Part shown: positions 28,121-35,877 of the stretch, piece by piece | Position numbering within the stretch: the first letter of the stretch is position 1 | Layout of the letters: the number at the start of each line of letters is the position of its first letter | Origin: Treponema sp. | Lineage (GTDB): Bacteria > Spirochaetota > Spirochaetia > Treponematales > Treponemataceae | DNA: 64,000 bases | Assembly: GCA_016294035.1 (NCBI GenBank) | Contig: JAEDCT010000007.1 | Coordinates: 39,841-103,840 of the forward strand | Reading direction: 5' to 3' | Program-made: the position numbers and the translations under genes | Notes under the pieces: generated by a model | The model's database searches: none | What the model saw: only the letters and a program-made list of their open reading frames with translations | What the model was told of the DNA's origin: nothing

Positions 28121-29339
28121 TTTTTTCTCCAATAACAAGACAGGCATTTGCCCCGCCAAAAGCAAAAGAAGAAGACATGCAGACATTCACTTTTTTAGCA
28201 ATACTGTCAGGACCAGCAAAATTCAGTCTTGGAAATTCATCATCATATATACCATCCCACAAGTGAACCGGAAGCCTGATTTGTTCCGAAGGTTTTCCGC
28301 GATTCATATATATTGATTCAAAACAAACAGCGGTTTCAAGAGCACCAGCCGCACCAAGAGTATGACCTGTCATGGGTTTTGTTGAACTGCACAAAATGGA
28401 ACTGCCACCAAAAACTTTTTTCACAGCCTTTGCTTCCATTGAATCATTGAATCTGGTTCCAGTACCATGCAGATTTATGTAATCTATTTCCGATGGATTT
28501 AATCTACTTCGTTTGAGAGCTTCTGAAATTGCAAGAGCAGCTCCTTTTCCCTCCGGATCAGGAGAAGTCATATGATATGCATCACAACTTTCTCCATACC
28601 CAAGAAGGGCAATTCCTGTTTCAAACAAATTTTCCCTTGTCAAAACAAAAAATGCAGCGGCCTCACCCAGCGTAATTCCACATCTGTTTTTGCTGAATGG
28701 ATTTGTGATCTTTCCTGCTGAAACTGCTTCAAGAGAATTAAATCCCATCAAAACCGTATTTGAGGCAATATCAACTCCACCGGCAACAACAGCATCACAC
28801 TGACCGCTTTTTATTAACTGTGCAGAGCGAATAATTGCAACTGCACTTGATGAACAGGCCGTACTGAATGCAAGCGACGGACCTTCAAGATTGAATTTTT
28901 GCGAAACCAATGTGGCAACATAATCTGCACCCTGAATTTCCAGGTTGTATCCTGCAGGAAATTTCTGTAATTCAAAAAATACTTTGTGCCCTGAAACAGA
29001 AAGTTCACTTCCGTTATCACATGAACCAACGCACACTCCGATTCGTTTTGAACCAAATTTATTCTTTGCCTTTTCCACCGAATTCGAAAGCTGATTCAAA
29101 CATGCTTCTTCAATTTCAAGAATCCGCATATTATACTTTGCTGATTTTTTTTCTGATTCAAGTAAAGATTTTATTTTTGAATCATCAATCATTCCAGCAA
29201 GGAATTCTGACCCATCCGGAGATGCAATTTTTTTGAATCCATTCTGTCTGCCGCTTATCATGCTTTCCCAGAACTCATTTTCATTGCATCCGCAGGAACA
29301 TAAGACAGCAGGGTGAGAAAAATACACTCTGCTACTCAT
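28113..29339 (-). CDS. apeO: aryl polyene 3-oxoacyl-ACP synthase (ApeO-like)
   Basis: A 408-residue ketosynthase. The start at 29339 sits inside the apeN stop region (8-nt overlap) with GGAG 7 nt upstream; a longer frame from 29369 is less likely. Catalytic residues: Cys about 162 in FSTACSSSA, His in NLHGTGTRFND and His in KPMTGHTLGAAGA. In characterised aryl polyene systems ApeO pairs with the chain-length factor ApeC. Here apeC is encoded about 20 kb away on the other strand. The N-terminus is short and Cys-rich (CSCGCNE) compared with FabF. Confidence 0.87.
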   Translation of the reverse strand: MSSRVYFSHPAVLCSCGCNENEFWESMISGRQNGFKKIASPDGSEFLAGMIDDSKIKSLLESEKKSAKYNMRILEIEEACLNQLSNSVEKAKNKFGSKRIGVCVGSCDNGSELSVSGHKVFFELQKFPAGYNLEIQGADYVATLVSQKFNLEGPSLAFSTACSSSAVAIIRSAQLIKSGQCDAVVAGGVDIASNTVLMGFNSLEAVSAGKITNPFSKNRCGITLGEAAAFFVLTRENLFETGIALLGYGESCDAYHMTSPDPEGKGAALAISEALKRSRLNPSEIDYINLHGTGTRFNDSMEAKAVKKVFGGSSILCSSTKPMTGHTLGAAGALETAVCFESIYMNRGKPSEQIRLPVHLWDGIYDDEFPRLNFAGPDSIAKKVNVCMSSSFAFGGANACLVIGEKID

Positions 29340-29928
29340 TGTTTGTCTCCATAGTAAATTCATAACCACGAAGATTATTTCTAATCACAGTACATTTGCT
29401 GTCAACCAGGATTTCCTCAATGACTTTTTTTCCATCAACAATCTTTCTCAAAATTTTTGTTTCACCATTCTTGTCATTTGACTGCAAAACCTCTTCGGTG
29501 AATGACAAGCCAGCTTCTTCCAGCTGCCTCTGAACTACATCAAATGGATATGATGCAAACTGAAAATCCGCAAGAATATATTCCATTTTGACTTTTTTTG
29601 GAATAACTGATGAAACAAAAGAAAGACTTTTTCCGTCAAAAAACAGATTGCCCATTTCAAGTCCAACCTGATTCATCATGACCATTGAAATTCCACTCTT
29701 ATTGCTTTCCACAAGAACAGGAAACTGCATTTCATTCCCATTGAAAATTCCTGAAAACAAAACAAGATCATCAATGGACTTTCCACAATTTTCTGGTGAG
29801 AGAATATGGATTTTTTTTGTGTTGGTAACATAAACCGGAGAAATTGATTCTGTGCCGGTTTTTCCAGATACACATGAAAAAAAACTAAGCCAAGCCGCCG
29901 CCAGAACCAATACTGAAATTTTCTTCAT
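29332..29928 (-). CDS. apeN: aryl polyene locus lipoprotein (ApeN-like, DUF3261 type)
   Basis: A 198-residue lipoprotein from the ATG at 29928 (2 nt after the upstream stop): MKKISVLVLAAAWLSFFSC with lipobox SFFSC. The mature part is beta-rich (VLVESNKSGISMVMMNQVGLEMG...) and resembles the outer-membrane lipoproteins found between the MMPL exporter and the ketosynthase in aryl polyene clusters. It presumably receives the lipid at the outer membrane with ApeL. It is separated from apeM by a FecR-like gene, unlike the usual order. The family call rests on position plus general sequence character. Confidence 0.72.
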   Translation of the reverse strand: MKKISVLVLAAAWLSFFSCVSGKTGTESISPVYVTNTKKIHILSPENCGKSIDDLVLFSGIFNGNEMQFPVLVESNKSGISMVMMNQVGLEMGNLFFDGKSLSFVSSVIPKKVKMEYILADFQFASYPFDVVQRQLEEAGLSFTEEVLQSNDKNGETKILRKIVDGKKVIEEILVDSKCTVIRNNLRGYEFTMETNNE

Positions 29929-29930
29929 GG

Positions 29931-30326
29931 CTACTCTTCCCATTCATCTTCATCAGCAGGATCACCTCGTACGGCAGCAGTTGAAACTCCTTTTTTTGTC
30001 GTAGTTGTTCCTGCAACATCTTCTACGGTAATTTTTTCTGCTCGTGAAAAACTTGTTTCTGGTGTAATCAAGGCCTTGATGCTTCCCTTTGAAAGCTGCT
30101 TGATTACATGAGTAATTCCATCCTTATCTGTAATAGTTACAGAAGAATTTATACCTACTCTTATCATTGTGCCGGATGAAACTTTCTGACCGGAATAAAT
30201 CAATTCCCAGTTTCCTGAATTGTCATACGTTGCCTTTCCACGAACATCAGTAACCCTGTAAAAATCTTCAGCAAATGCCAGGGATGAAAAAATCATAAAA
30301 ATTAATGCAAACAACTTTGTCTTCAT
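29931..30326 (-). CDS. small secreted FecR-like protein inserted in the APE operon
   Basis: A 131-residue protein with a signal peptide (MKTKLFALIFMIFSSLAFA). The mature part (YRVTDVRGKATYDNSG, then VSSGTMIRVGINSSVTITDKDG) resembles the FecR domain found in periplasmic signal and surface proteins, and the tail is Thr- and acid-rich (GDPADEDEWEE). GGAGG lies upstream of the ATG. It sits between apeM and apeN with gaps of 17 and 2 nt, so it is within the operon, yet it is not part of the standard aryl polyene set as I know it. Function is unknown; periplasmic accessory or cell-wall binding are guesses. Confidence 0.7.
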   Translation of the reverse strand: MKTKLFALIFMIFSSLAFAEDFYRVTDVRGKATYDNSGNWELIYSGQKVSSGTMIRVGINSSVTITDKDGITHVIKQLSKGSIKALITPETSFSRAEKITVEDVAGTTTTKKGVSTAAVRGDPADEDEWEE

Positions 30327-30343
30327 AATAAAATTCCTCCACT

Positions 30344-32737
30344 TTATTCCTCAGAACGATCATAAAAGAACGAACTCAAATATGCTGTGACAAGTCCAAT
30401 AAATATTGCAAGTCCAATCAAATGAACAGGCTTGAAAGAACTTAATGCCAGTGCTCCAAATGAAATTGCTGTTGTAATAAATGAAAGCAGAACTGCAAAA
30501 GGCTCAAGATGAGAATACTGATTTTTGTTTTCCCTGTTCTCATATTCTATCATATAAATAACGTAATCCAGACCCAGTCCAAAAACCAGGATCAATCCGG
30601 TAATTGAAAAAAACTCCAGATGTATTTTAGCCAATGAAAAAAATGCTGATGTCATGAGAATAATCAGCAGCGGAATCGAAACAATCTTCAATGCCTGCTT
30701 TTTCTTATATCGATTTATGAACACAATGAAAATAACCACATAAGCAACCGCAAACAATTTCAAAACCATGGACGTCAATATGTCCATATCACGGCTAATA
30801 TCCTTCACTTTCTGAACTAGGAAAATATCCTTGTCATCAGCACAAATTTCCTTGAATGCCTTTTCATCTGTGATCTGGTTTGGAATGACAACGGAATAAT
30901 ATTTTCCACCTAAATTTCCAAGCCAAACATTAGACACAGACTTATTGATTATCTGCGGCAATCCTTCCATTTCCGGTTCAATAAAATCATTTTCTGATTT
31001 TATAAATTCTTTTCTCAGGTTTTCTGCTGTACTTGAATCAAATCCAAGAGCCTCGAGTTGAGCATCTGAAAGAGCCAGAAGTTTTTCGCAGGCTTCACGA
31101 GATTTTTTCTGCATCTGAATTGATGGAATAAAAGATGTAAGACACATAAACCCAACTGGATTTTTTTCCGAATCAAGTGAATTCAATTTTGAAACAAGAT
31201 TTTCTTCGCGCTGCAAAAGATCTTCCTTTGTTTCACCACTAAGCACATACCAGCCGGTTGGTCTATACTTGAGGATTCTGGTTGATTCAATTTCATGTTC
31301 CAGAAGCTCACCTTCCATCGTGTAAAGCTTTGAAATATCATTTTCAACCCTGATATTCTTGAAACCAAAAAATAATGTCAGAATTGAAAAAACAAAGAAT
31401 AGGGTAATTGCACATCTCCCAACTTTTTTCTTGTTGTACCATTCTGGCATTCTGACCATTCTGGCAATACCAATATTTCTTTTTGAATCTGGAGCAATTT
31501 TCACCAGCGGGAAAACACATATTACACTCAGATATGAACTGAAAATTCCTGCCATAGAAAAAACTGCCATCTGCTTCAAAAGATTAAACGGAGCAAACAA
31601 AAGAATCAGAAAACAAATTTCTGTTGAAATAAGTGACATTGTAAGTCCGGGAAACAGGAACCTTCTTACTTCACTTCCACTATTAAGATCTCTATTACCT
31701 TTCCAGTTAACAAAATAATGAAGGCTGTAATCAATACAAGATCCAATTAGTGATGTTCCAAAAATCAAGGAAAGCACATGCATCTTTTTGAACACAAACA
31801 TTGTCATGGCAAATGCAGTCCCGGATGAAACAAGAATTGACCCCATAACCATTACAATTGGAAGCGGATTTCTGAACACAACAAGAAGAATTATAAGAAC
31901 AGCAACTATTGAAATCACTGAAATAATTTTTACTTCACGCACTGCCGAAGTTGAACTCTTGTAGCTGTGAAAGGGTGTTCCAGAGAATATGAATTTTGTA
32001 CTCTCGTTTTCAAATGACTTGCAAACAGAACGAATCAAAACAACAGCATTCCTGTCACTTGCCAAAGCTGCTCCCTCATCACTGAGATTACCACGAATCA
32101 TGACATAACTGATTCCATCAACAGTTGTGGAAAGAACTCCATTTCTTGGTGATAGTGCAACTCCCGATTTTTGTACTGCCGACTGATAGTTTTCAATGGC
32201 ATTTTCCGTGAGCATAAAAGGATCTTTATCCAGGTGTTCCAGTGATGTTGCAGTAAAACCCGTATAAGCCTTTTCCAGCGCAATCTGTGCAAATTCCTGA
32301 GGACCATCAGAAGTATTGATAAAATCTATATTTTCCTGGCTTAGCAAATTCCATCTGTACTTGAACAGAACATCTGAAAGTTCAGCAACAGACTGTTCAT
32401 CCTGATACAATTCCAATGACTTGAATTTCGTGCTTGTCTTTAGTTCATTGTAAACTTTGTCGGCAACAGCAAGTGCCTCGTCAAATTCAGGATTGCTTAC
32501 CAGAATAAACACACTTTGTCCTGTCAGTTCAGTCAATTTCGCATCAGCCATGGCCAGTGACTTTCCTTCAAATGGTTTCGGAAGCATATTGAACAAATCT
32601 GCATCCATTTTCATCTGGCCTCGATGGAATGCAAATGTCAGGGCAAAGCACAAGAAAATCAGAACATGAAAAATAATCCAGGCAAAAAGATAATGGCGAT
32701 TTGTTGCTCTATTTAACAATGAAGTTAGCTTTTTCAT
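30344..32737 (-). CDS. apeM: MMPL/RND-type lipid exporter (ApeM-like)
   Basis: A 797-residue membrane protein with the RND superfamily layout: one N-terminal membrane helix (about 18-40), a periplasmic domain to about 255, five helices (VREVKIISVISIVAVLIILLVVF onward) to about 410, another helix at about 430-450, a second periplasmic domain, and five C-terminal helices. Two-fold symmetry gives about 12 helices. This is the predicted exporter family of aryl polyene loci and likely lifts the lipid from the inner membrane to the periplasmic carrier ApeL. It overlaps apeL by 29 nt, with AGGAGC upstream. Confidence 0.87.
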   Translation of the reverse strand: MKKLTSLLNRATNRHYLFAWIIFHVLIFLCFALTFAFHRGQMKMDADLFNMLPKPFEGKSLAMADAKLTELTGQSVFILVSNPEFDEALAVADKVYNELKTSTKFKSLELYQDEQSVAELSDVLFKYRWNLLSQENIDFINTSDGPQEFAQIALEKAYTGFTATSLEHLDKDPFMLTENAIENYQSAVQKSGVALSPRNGVLSTTVDGISYVMIRGNLSDEGAALASDRNAVVLIRSVCKSFENESTKFIFSGTPFHSYKSSTSAVREVKIISVISIVAVLIILLVVFRNPLPIVMVMGSILVSSGTAFAMTMFVFKKMHVLSLIFGTSLIGSCIDYSLHYFVNWKGNRDLNSGSEVRRFLFPGLTMSLISTEICFLILLFAPFNLLKQMAVFSMAGIFSSYLSVICVFPLVKIAPDSKRNIGIARMVRMPEWYNKKKVGRCAITLFFVFSILTLFFGFKNIRVENDISKLYTMEGELLEHEIESTRILKYRPTGWYVLSGETKEDLLQREENLVSKLNSLDSEKNPVGFMCLTSFIPSIQMQKKSREACEKLLALSDAQLEALGFDSSTAENLRKEFIKSENDFIEPEMEGLPQIINKSVSNVWLGNLGGKYYSVVIPNQITDEKAFKEICADDKDIFLVQKVKDISRDMDILTSMVLKLFAVAYVVIFIVFINRYKKKQALKIVSIPLLIILMTSAFFSLAKIHLEFFSITGLILVFGLGLDYVIYMIEYENRENKNQYSHLEPFAVLLSFITTAISFGALALSSFKPVHLIGLAIFIGLVTAYLSSFFYDRSEE

Positions 32738-33338
32738 CAGCCGAAAGCTCCTTTGGATATTTCTGGTTACTGAATGTATATGTTATTTTTTCTCCGGACT
32801 TTTCATTCATGACAATTGACATCAAATCGCAGTTTGAATTCTTAGTCACACCGGAAAGATCAATTGAAGAAACCATTACTGCAACAGTTGCATCCCTTGG
32901 GATCAATACAATTTTCCAGTTTCCCTGACCTTCATCCTTGAAATCAACAATAAAATTTTTCTTTAGAACTTCCGTGTCATTTGAAAAAACAGAAATCAAT
33001 GTTGAAGAAACGCTCTTGAAAACTTCATTCTTTGAAACGTCAGTAACGCTCTTCTTTCCGCTTGCACTAGTCTGAATCATTGAATTTTTTGTTATTGTCA
33101 AAGTTGATGGAAAAGGCTTTTCCGTTTTCCACATGATTCCATCCATGCTGAAAATAAAACTACCATTTGATTTCAGCGTCCTGGATGAATTTTTCAATGT
33201 CTTTTCCTGATTGAAATTTCCTGTTGTATTTGGATGCTTTGAAAGCATGCTGCACACACTCTCAAGATTCACCTGAGCAAAAACATTTGCAGTAAATGCA
33301 ATCATCATTAATGAAATAAGTGTTACTATTTTTTTCAT
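32709..33338 (-). CDS. apeL: LolA-like periplasmic carrier (ApeL-like)
   Basis: A 209-residue protein with a signal peptide (MKKIVTLISLMMIAFTANVFAQ). It then has the LolA pattern: GNFNQEKTLKNSSRTLKSNGSF, a GIMWKTEKPFPSTLTIT strand and a late Lys-rich tail. LolA-type proteins form a half-barrel that carries acyl chains across the periplasm. Its start overlaps the apeK stop by one base (TAATG), and its 3' end overlaps apeM. In this operon it would carry the aryl polyene lipid rather than lipoproteins. Confidence 0.83.
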   Translation of the reverse strand: MKKIVTLISLMMIAFTANVFAQVNLESVCSMLSKHPNTTGNFNQEKTLKNSSRTLKSNGSFIFSMDGIMWKTEKPFPSTLTITKNSMIQTSASGKKSVTDVSKNEVFKSVSSTLISVFSNDTEVLKKNFIVDFKDEGQGNWKIVLIPRDATVAVMVSSIDLSGVTKNSNCDLMSIVMNEKSGEKITYTFSNQKYPKELSADEKANFIVK

Positions 33339-33763
33339 TAGTTTCCTCCAATTGCTGATCTGAATTTTTTTATCATTCTTTCAGGGCAAACAAACATTGT
33401 TTCCATGTCTTTCATTCTGATTGCCATCTGACAAGTCTCCGCCGTAGTTGCCAAAGTTCCATCTTCCTTGAAAATTTCATACTGAAGCTTAAGCATATTC
33501 TCATATTCAACAACACTTGTTTTTACTATGGCTGTCTCTCCAAAAACAAGAGAGCGAATATATTTTACATTTAATTTTGTTATTGGAAAAGAATAGCCGT
33601 CTTTTTCCATTTCATTATAATTATATCCAATTTTATCCAGCAAGGCACATCTTCCCACTTCCAGAAATTTCACATAATTTCCATGATAGACAATTTTCAT
33701 TGAATCAACATCGTAGAATTCTATCTTTATTTTTGTTTCTACTGAATACAATTTATTTTTCAA
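33338..33763 (-). CDS. apeK: hotdog thioesterase (ApeK-like)
   Basis: A 141-residue acyl-CoA/ACP thioesterase of the 4-hydroxybenzoyl-CoA type: IEFYDVDSMKIVYHGNYVKFLEVGR holds the active-site Asp and the conserved YHGNY segment. The start is a TTG at 33763 that overlaps the previous gene by 4 nt, with GGAGG 10 nt upstream; no ATG would keep the conserved N-terminus. It might release stalled or mis-primed chains from ACP. Confidence 0.85.
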   Translation of the reverse strand: MKNKLYSVETKIKIEFYDVDSMKIVYHGNYVKFLEVGRCALLDKIGYNYNEMEKDGYSFPITKLNVKYIRSLVFGETAIVKTSVVEYENMLKLQYEIFKEDGTLATTAETCQMAIRMKDMETMFVCPERMIKKFRSAIGGN

Positions 33764-34758
33764 TTTATTTTATCCTCCGAACCATCACTCCAGAAATCAA
33801 AAAAATTGTACCACTGATACGGATACATGCATGCAAATTTTTCCAGCTTTCCGGCAAACTCCTGGCACAAATCATCAATCTTTTTATTTCGTGTTTTCCT
33901 GTCGTCTTTTTCAAGAAATTCAATTTCCGATTTTTCAACGTGGACATTATTTTTTGGACATAATGCATCCAGATTTTTTCTTGCACCAAAAATATAAAAA
34001 ACCGGAGCCTTTACCAAAGCCGCCAGCAGAAATACTCCATAAGGAAAATTTGCCTTCTTTCCCAGAAAATCCTTTCTGATAAACCTGTTCTTTGAATGGG
34101 CACTTGTTCTGTCCCCTGTAACTACAACAACTTCACCTCGGGAAAGTTTTTCCTGAAGTTCAATTACTGTTTCAGGACCAATATCCTTTGGATCAATTGC
34201 CGTAAACTCATAGTCAGGATTCACTTTTTTCAGGGTATTGCTGAAATTTTCTGAAGTCTTGATTTCCATGATAACAGTCACAGGAATCTGAATATCTACT
34301 CCAACACGGCAAACTGTAGAAAGACTTCTAAGCAAATCAAGATTTCCAAGATGACTTCCAAAAACAAAAATTCCTTTTTTTTCTTCTACAAGAATTCTCT
34401 TGTATTCCTCAAAATCATCATTCTGAAAAATCAAATTTTTTTCATTGATTTTACCAACCCAGCCCTCAACTCTTTCCACAAGACAGAGACTAAAAGAAAA
34501 AATCGGTTTGTACTCACTCAACTTTTTCGGAAACTGATTATTTGTATACTCCCGGAGATTTTTCTGAAACCGGCGGATTTCTTTTCTTGCACGGGAAGCA
34601 CCCAGATAAAAGAAAAATGAAATCGGGTAAACCAGAGCATTTACAATCCAGTTGGGAAAAATTTTTATGAGGGTCAGCATCAATAGGATTGGTCTGTTAG
34701 TTTTAATGCTTTCTTCCTGGTTTGACCAATGACTTGAATTCTGGGAATCATTTTTCAT
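33760..34758 (-). CDS. apeJ: LpxL-type acyltransferase (acyltransferase half of ApeJ)
   Basis: A 332-residue protein from the ATG at 34758, which overlaps the glycosyltransferase stop by 4 nt (ATGA) with GGAG upstream. It has an N-terminal membrane helix (LIKIFPNWIVNALVYPISFFFYLG) and the lipid A acyltransferase pattern, with GIFVFGSHLGNLDLLR in place of the HxxxxE/D block and VVVTGDRTS further on. In known loci I recall ApeJ as one glycosyltransferase-acyltransferase chain; here the two halves are separate genes. It probably transfers a fatty acyl or the polyene to a lipid headgroup. The symbol refers to the acyltransferase half only. Confidence 0.78.
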   Translation of the reverse strand: MKNDSQNSSHWSNQEESIKTNRPILLMLTLIKIFPNWIVNALVYPISFFFYLGASRARKEIRRFQKNLREYTNNQFPKKLSEYKPIFSFSLCLVERVEGWVGKINEKNLIFQNDDFEEYKRILVEEKKGIFVFGSHLGNLDLLRSLSTVCRVGVDIQIPVTVIMEIKTSENFSNTLKKVNPDYEFTAIDPKDIGPETVIELQEKLSRGEVVVVTGDRTSAHSKNRFIRKDFLGKKANFPYGVFLLAALVKAPVFYIFGARKNLDALCPKNNVHVEKSEIEFLEKDDRKTRNKKIDDLCQEFAGKLEKFACMYPYQWYNFFDFWSDGSEDKIN

Positions 34759-35516
34759 CTTGATGCTCCAGAAATATTTCTTCTTATCATCCTGAAAAAC
34801 AGAACAGGAAACCTGAAAATCATTCCAACACAAAGACGGGTAAATGTCAGGGAAATATGAATATTATCACGAACCATCCTGAAATTTGAAACACCATCTT
34901 TTGGATAGGAAATTTTAACCGGATGAGAAATTATTGGTATATTTTTCCATGAAAGATGCACAAGAATATCCGTATCATAACCCATGTGACTGTCAATTAC
35001 TGCATGATGTTTCAATAAATTGTAATAAGGTTCAACCGGATAAACTCTGAAACCAATGAGCGCATCACGAATTTCATTTGAAACCGTCACAATATGAATC
35101 CATGCATTTGCAATTTTTCTGCCATTTAATCTGGCCTTTGGAACAGACTCATCATATTCCGGATAACCACAAATCACAGCCCCGGGATTTTTTTCTGATT
35201 CCTCAAAAAAAACCTTACATCTTGAAATATCATGTTGACCATCTGAGTCAATCTGAAGAACATGAGTCAATCCAAGCTCATGAGCTTTTTTTATTCCATC
35301 ATTAACAGAGCGACCCTTTCCGCCATTTTTTTTGTGAACAACAAGATTCACCAGTGGAAATTTTTCTGCGGCTTTCTGAATGAAAATTTTATCATCACCT
35401 GTATTTCCATCATCCACAACAATTATTGGATAATTGAATTTTTCCAGAGACGAAATGACATAATCCAAAGTTGATCCGTGTCTATAAACAGGAATCACAA
35501 ATCCAAACCTATTCAT
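34755..35516 (-). CDS. family 2 glycosyltransferase (glycosyltransferase half of ApeJ)
   Basis: A 253-residue GT2 enzyme from the ATG at 35516 (8-nt overlap with apeI; GGAG upstream). FGFVIPVYRHGSTLDYVISSL, IIVVDDGNTGD and LQIDSDGQHD supply the nucleotide-sugar binding and DxD motifs. A C-terminal hydrophobic stretch (LCVGMIFRFPVLFFRMIRR) suggests membrane contact. It likely glycosylates the lipid carrier of the polyene. It is encoded apart from but overlapping the acyltransferase half. Confidence 0.83.
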   Translation of the reverse strand: MNRFGFVIPVYRHGSTLDYVISSLEKFNYPIIVVDDGNTGDDKIFIQKAAEKFPLVNLVVHKKNGGKGRSVNDGIKKAHELGLTHVLQIDSDGQHDISRCKVFFEESEKNPGAVICGYPEYDESVPKARLNGRKIANAWIHIVTVSNEIRDALIGFRVYPVEPYYNLLKHHAVIDSHMGYDTDILVHLSWKNIPIISHPVKISYPKDGVSNFRMVRDNIHISLTFTRLCVGMIFRFPVLFFRMIRRNISGASR

Positions 35517-35874
35517 TTTTCTCCACTTGAAAACTGCCAGTTGAATAAACTTTTTCAGTGTCAGCAGAATCAGAAAAAACAAAGGAAACTGTATTTTTCT
35601 GTGCAGTATATTTCATTGCCAGAATTACTTGTGCATCAGGCAAAACTGGAGCCGAAAATTTTATTCGCTTAATGGAGGAAACTGATTTTTTGAGTCCAAA
35701 ATATTTTGCTGCAAAACGAGTGATTATCTCAAACTGACCAACAGCAGGCAGCAGCTTGAATTCATCAAAATGACCATCAAAAAAATCACACTCAGATGTA
35801 ATTGCAAGCTCAAGCACAATCTCATTTTCTTGAGAAGAAATTATTTTTTCATTACAAATTGAATGATCTCTCAT
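35509..35874 (-). CDS. apeI: aryl polyene dehydratase subunit (ApeI-like, hotdog)
   Basis: A 121-residue hotdog protein with FFDGHFDEFKLLPAVGQFEI (about residues 31-50), which matches the FabZ/FabA catalytic GHF...P motif with the active-site His present. It would act with ApeP to dehydrate 3-hydroxyacyl-ACP. The start lies 3 nt after the apeGH stop. Protein length fits the short ApeI subfamily. Confidence 0.82.
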   Translation of the reverse strand: MRDHSICNEKIISSQENEIVLELAITSECDFFDGHFDEFKLLPAVGQFEIITRFAAKYFGLKKSVSSIKRIKFSAPVLPDAQVILAMKYTAQKNTVSFVFSDSADTEKVYSTGSFQVEKNE

Positions 35875-35877
35875 TTA

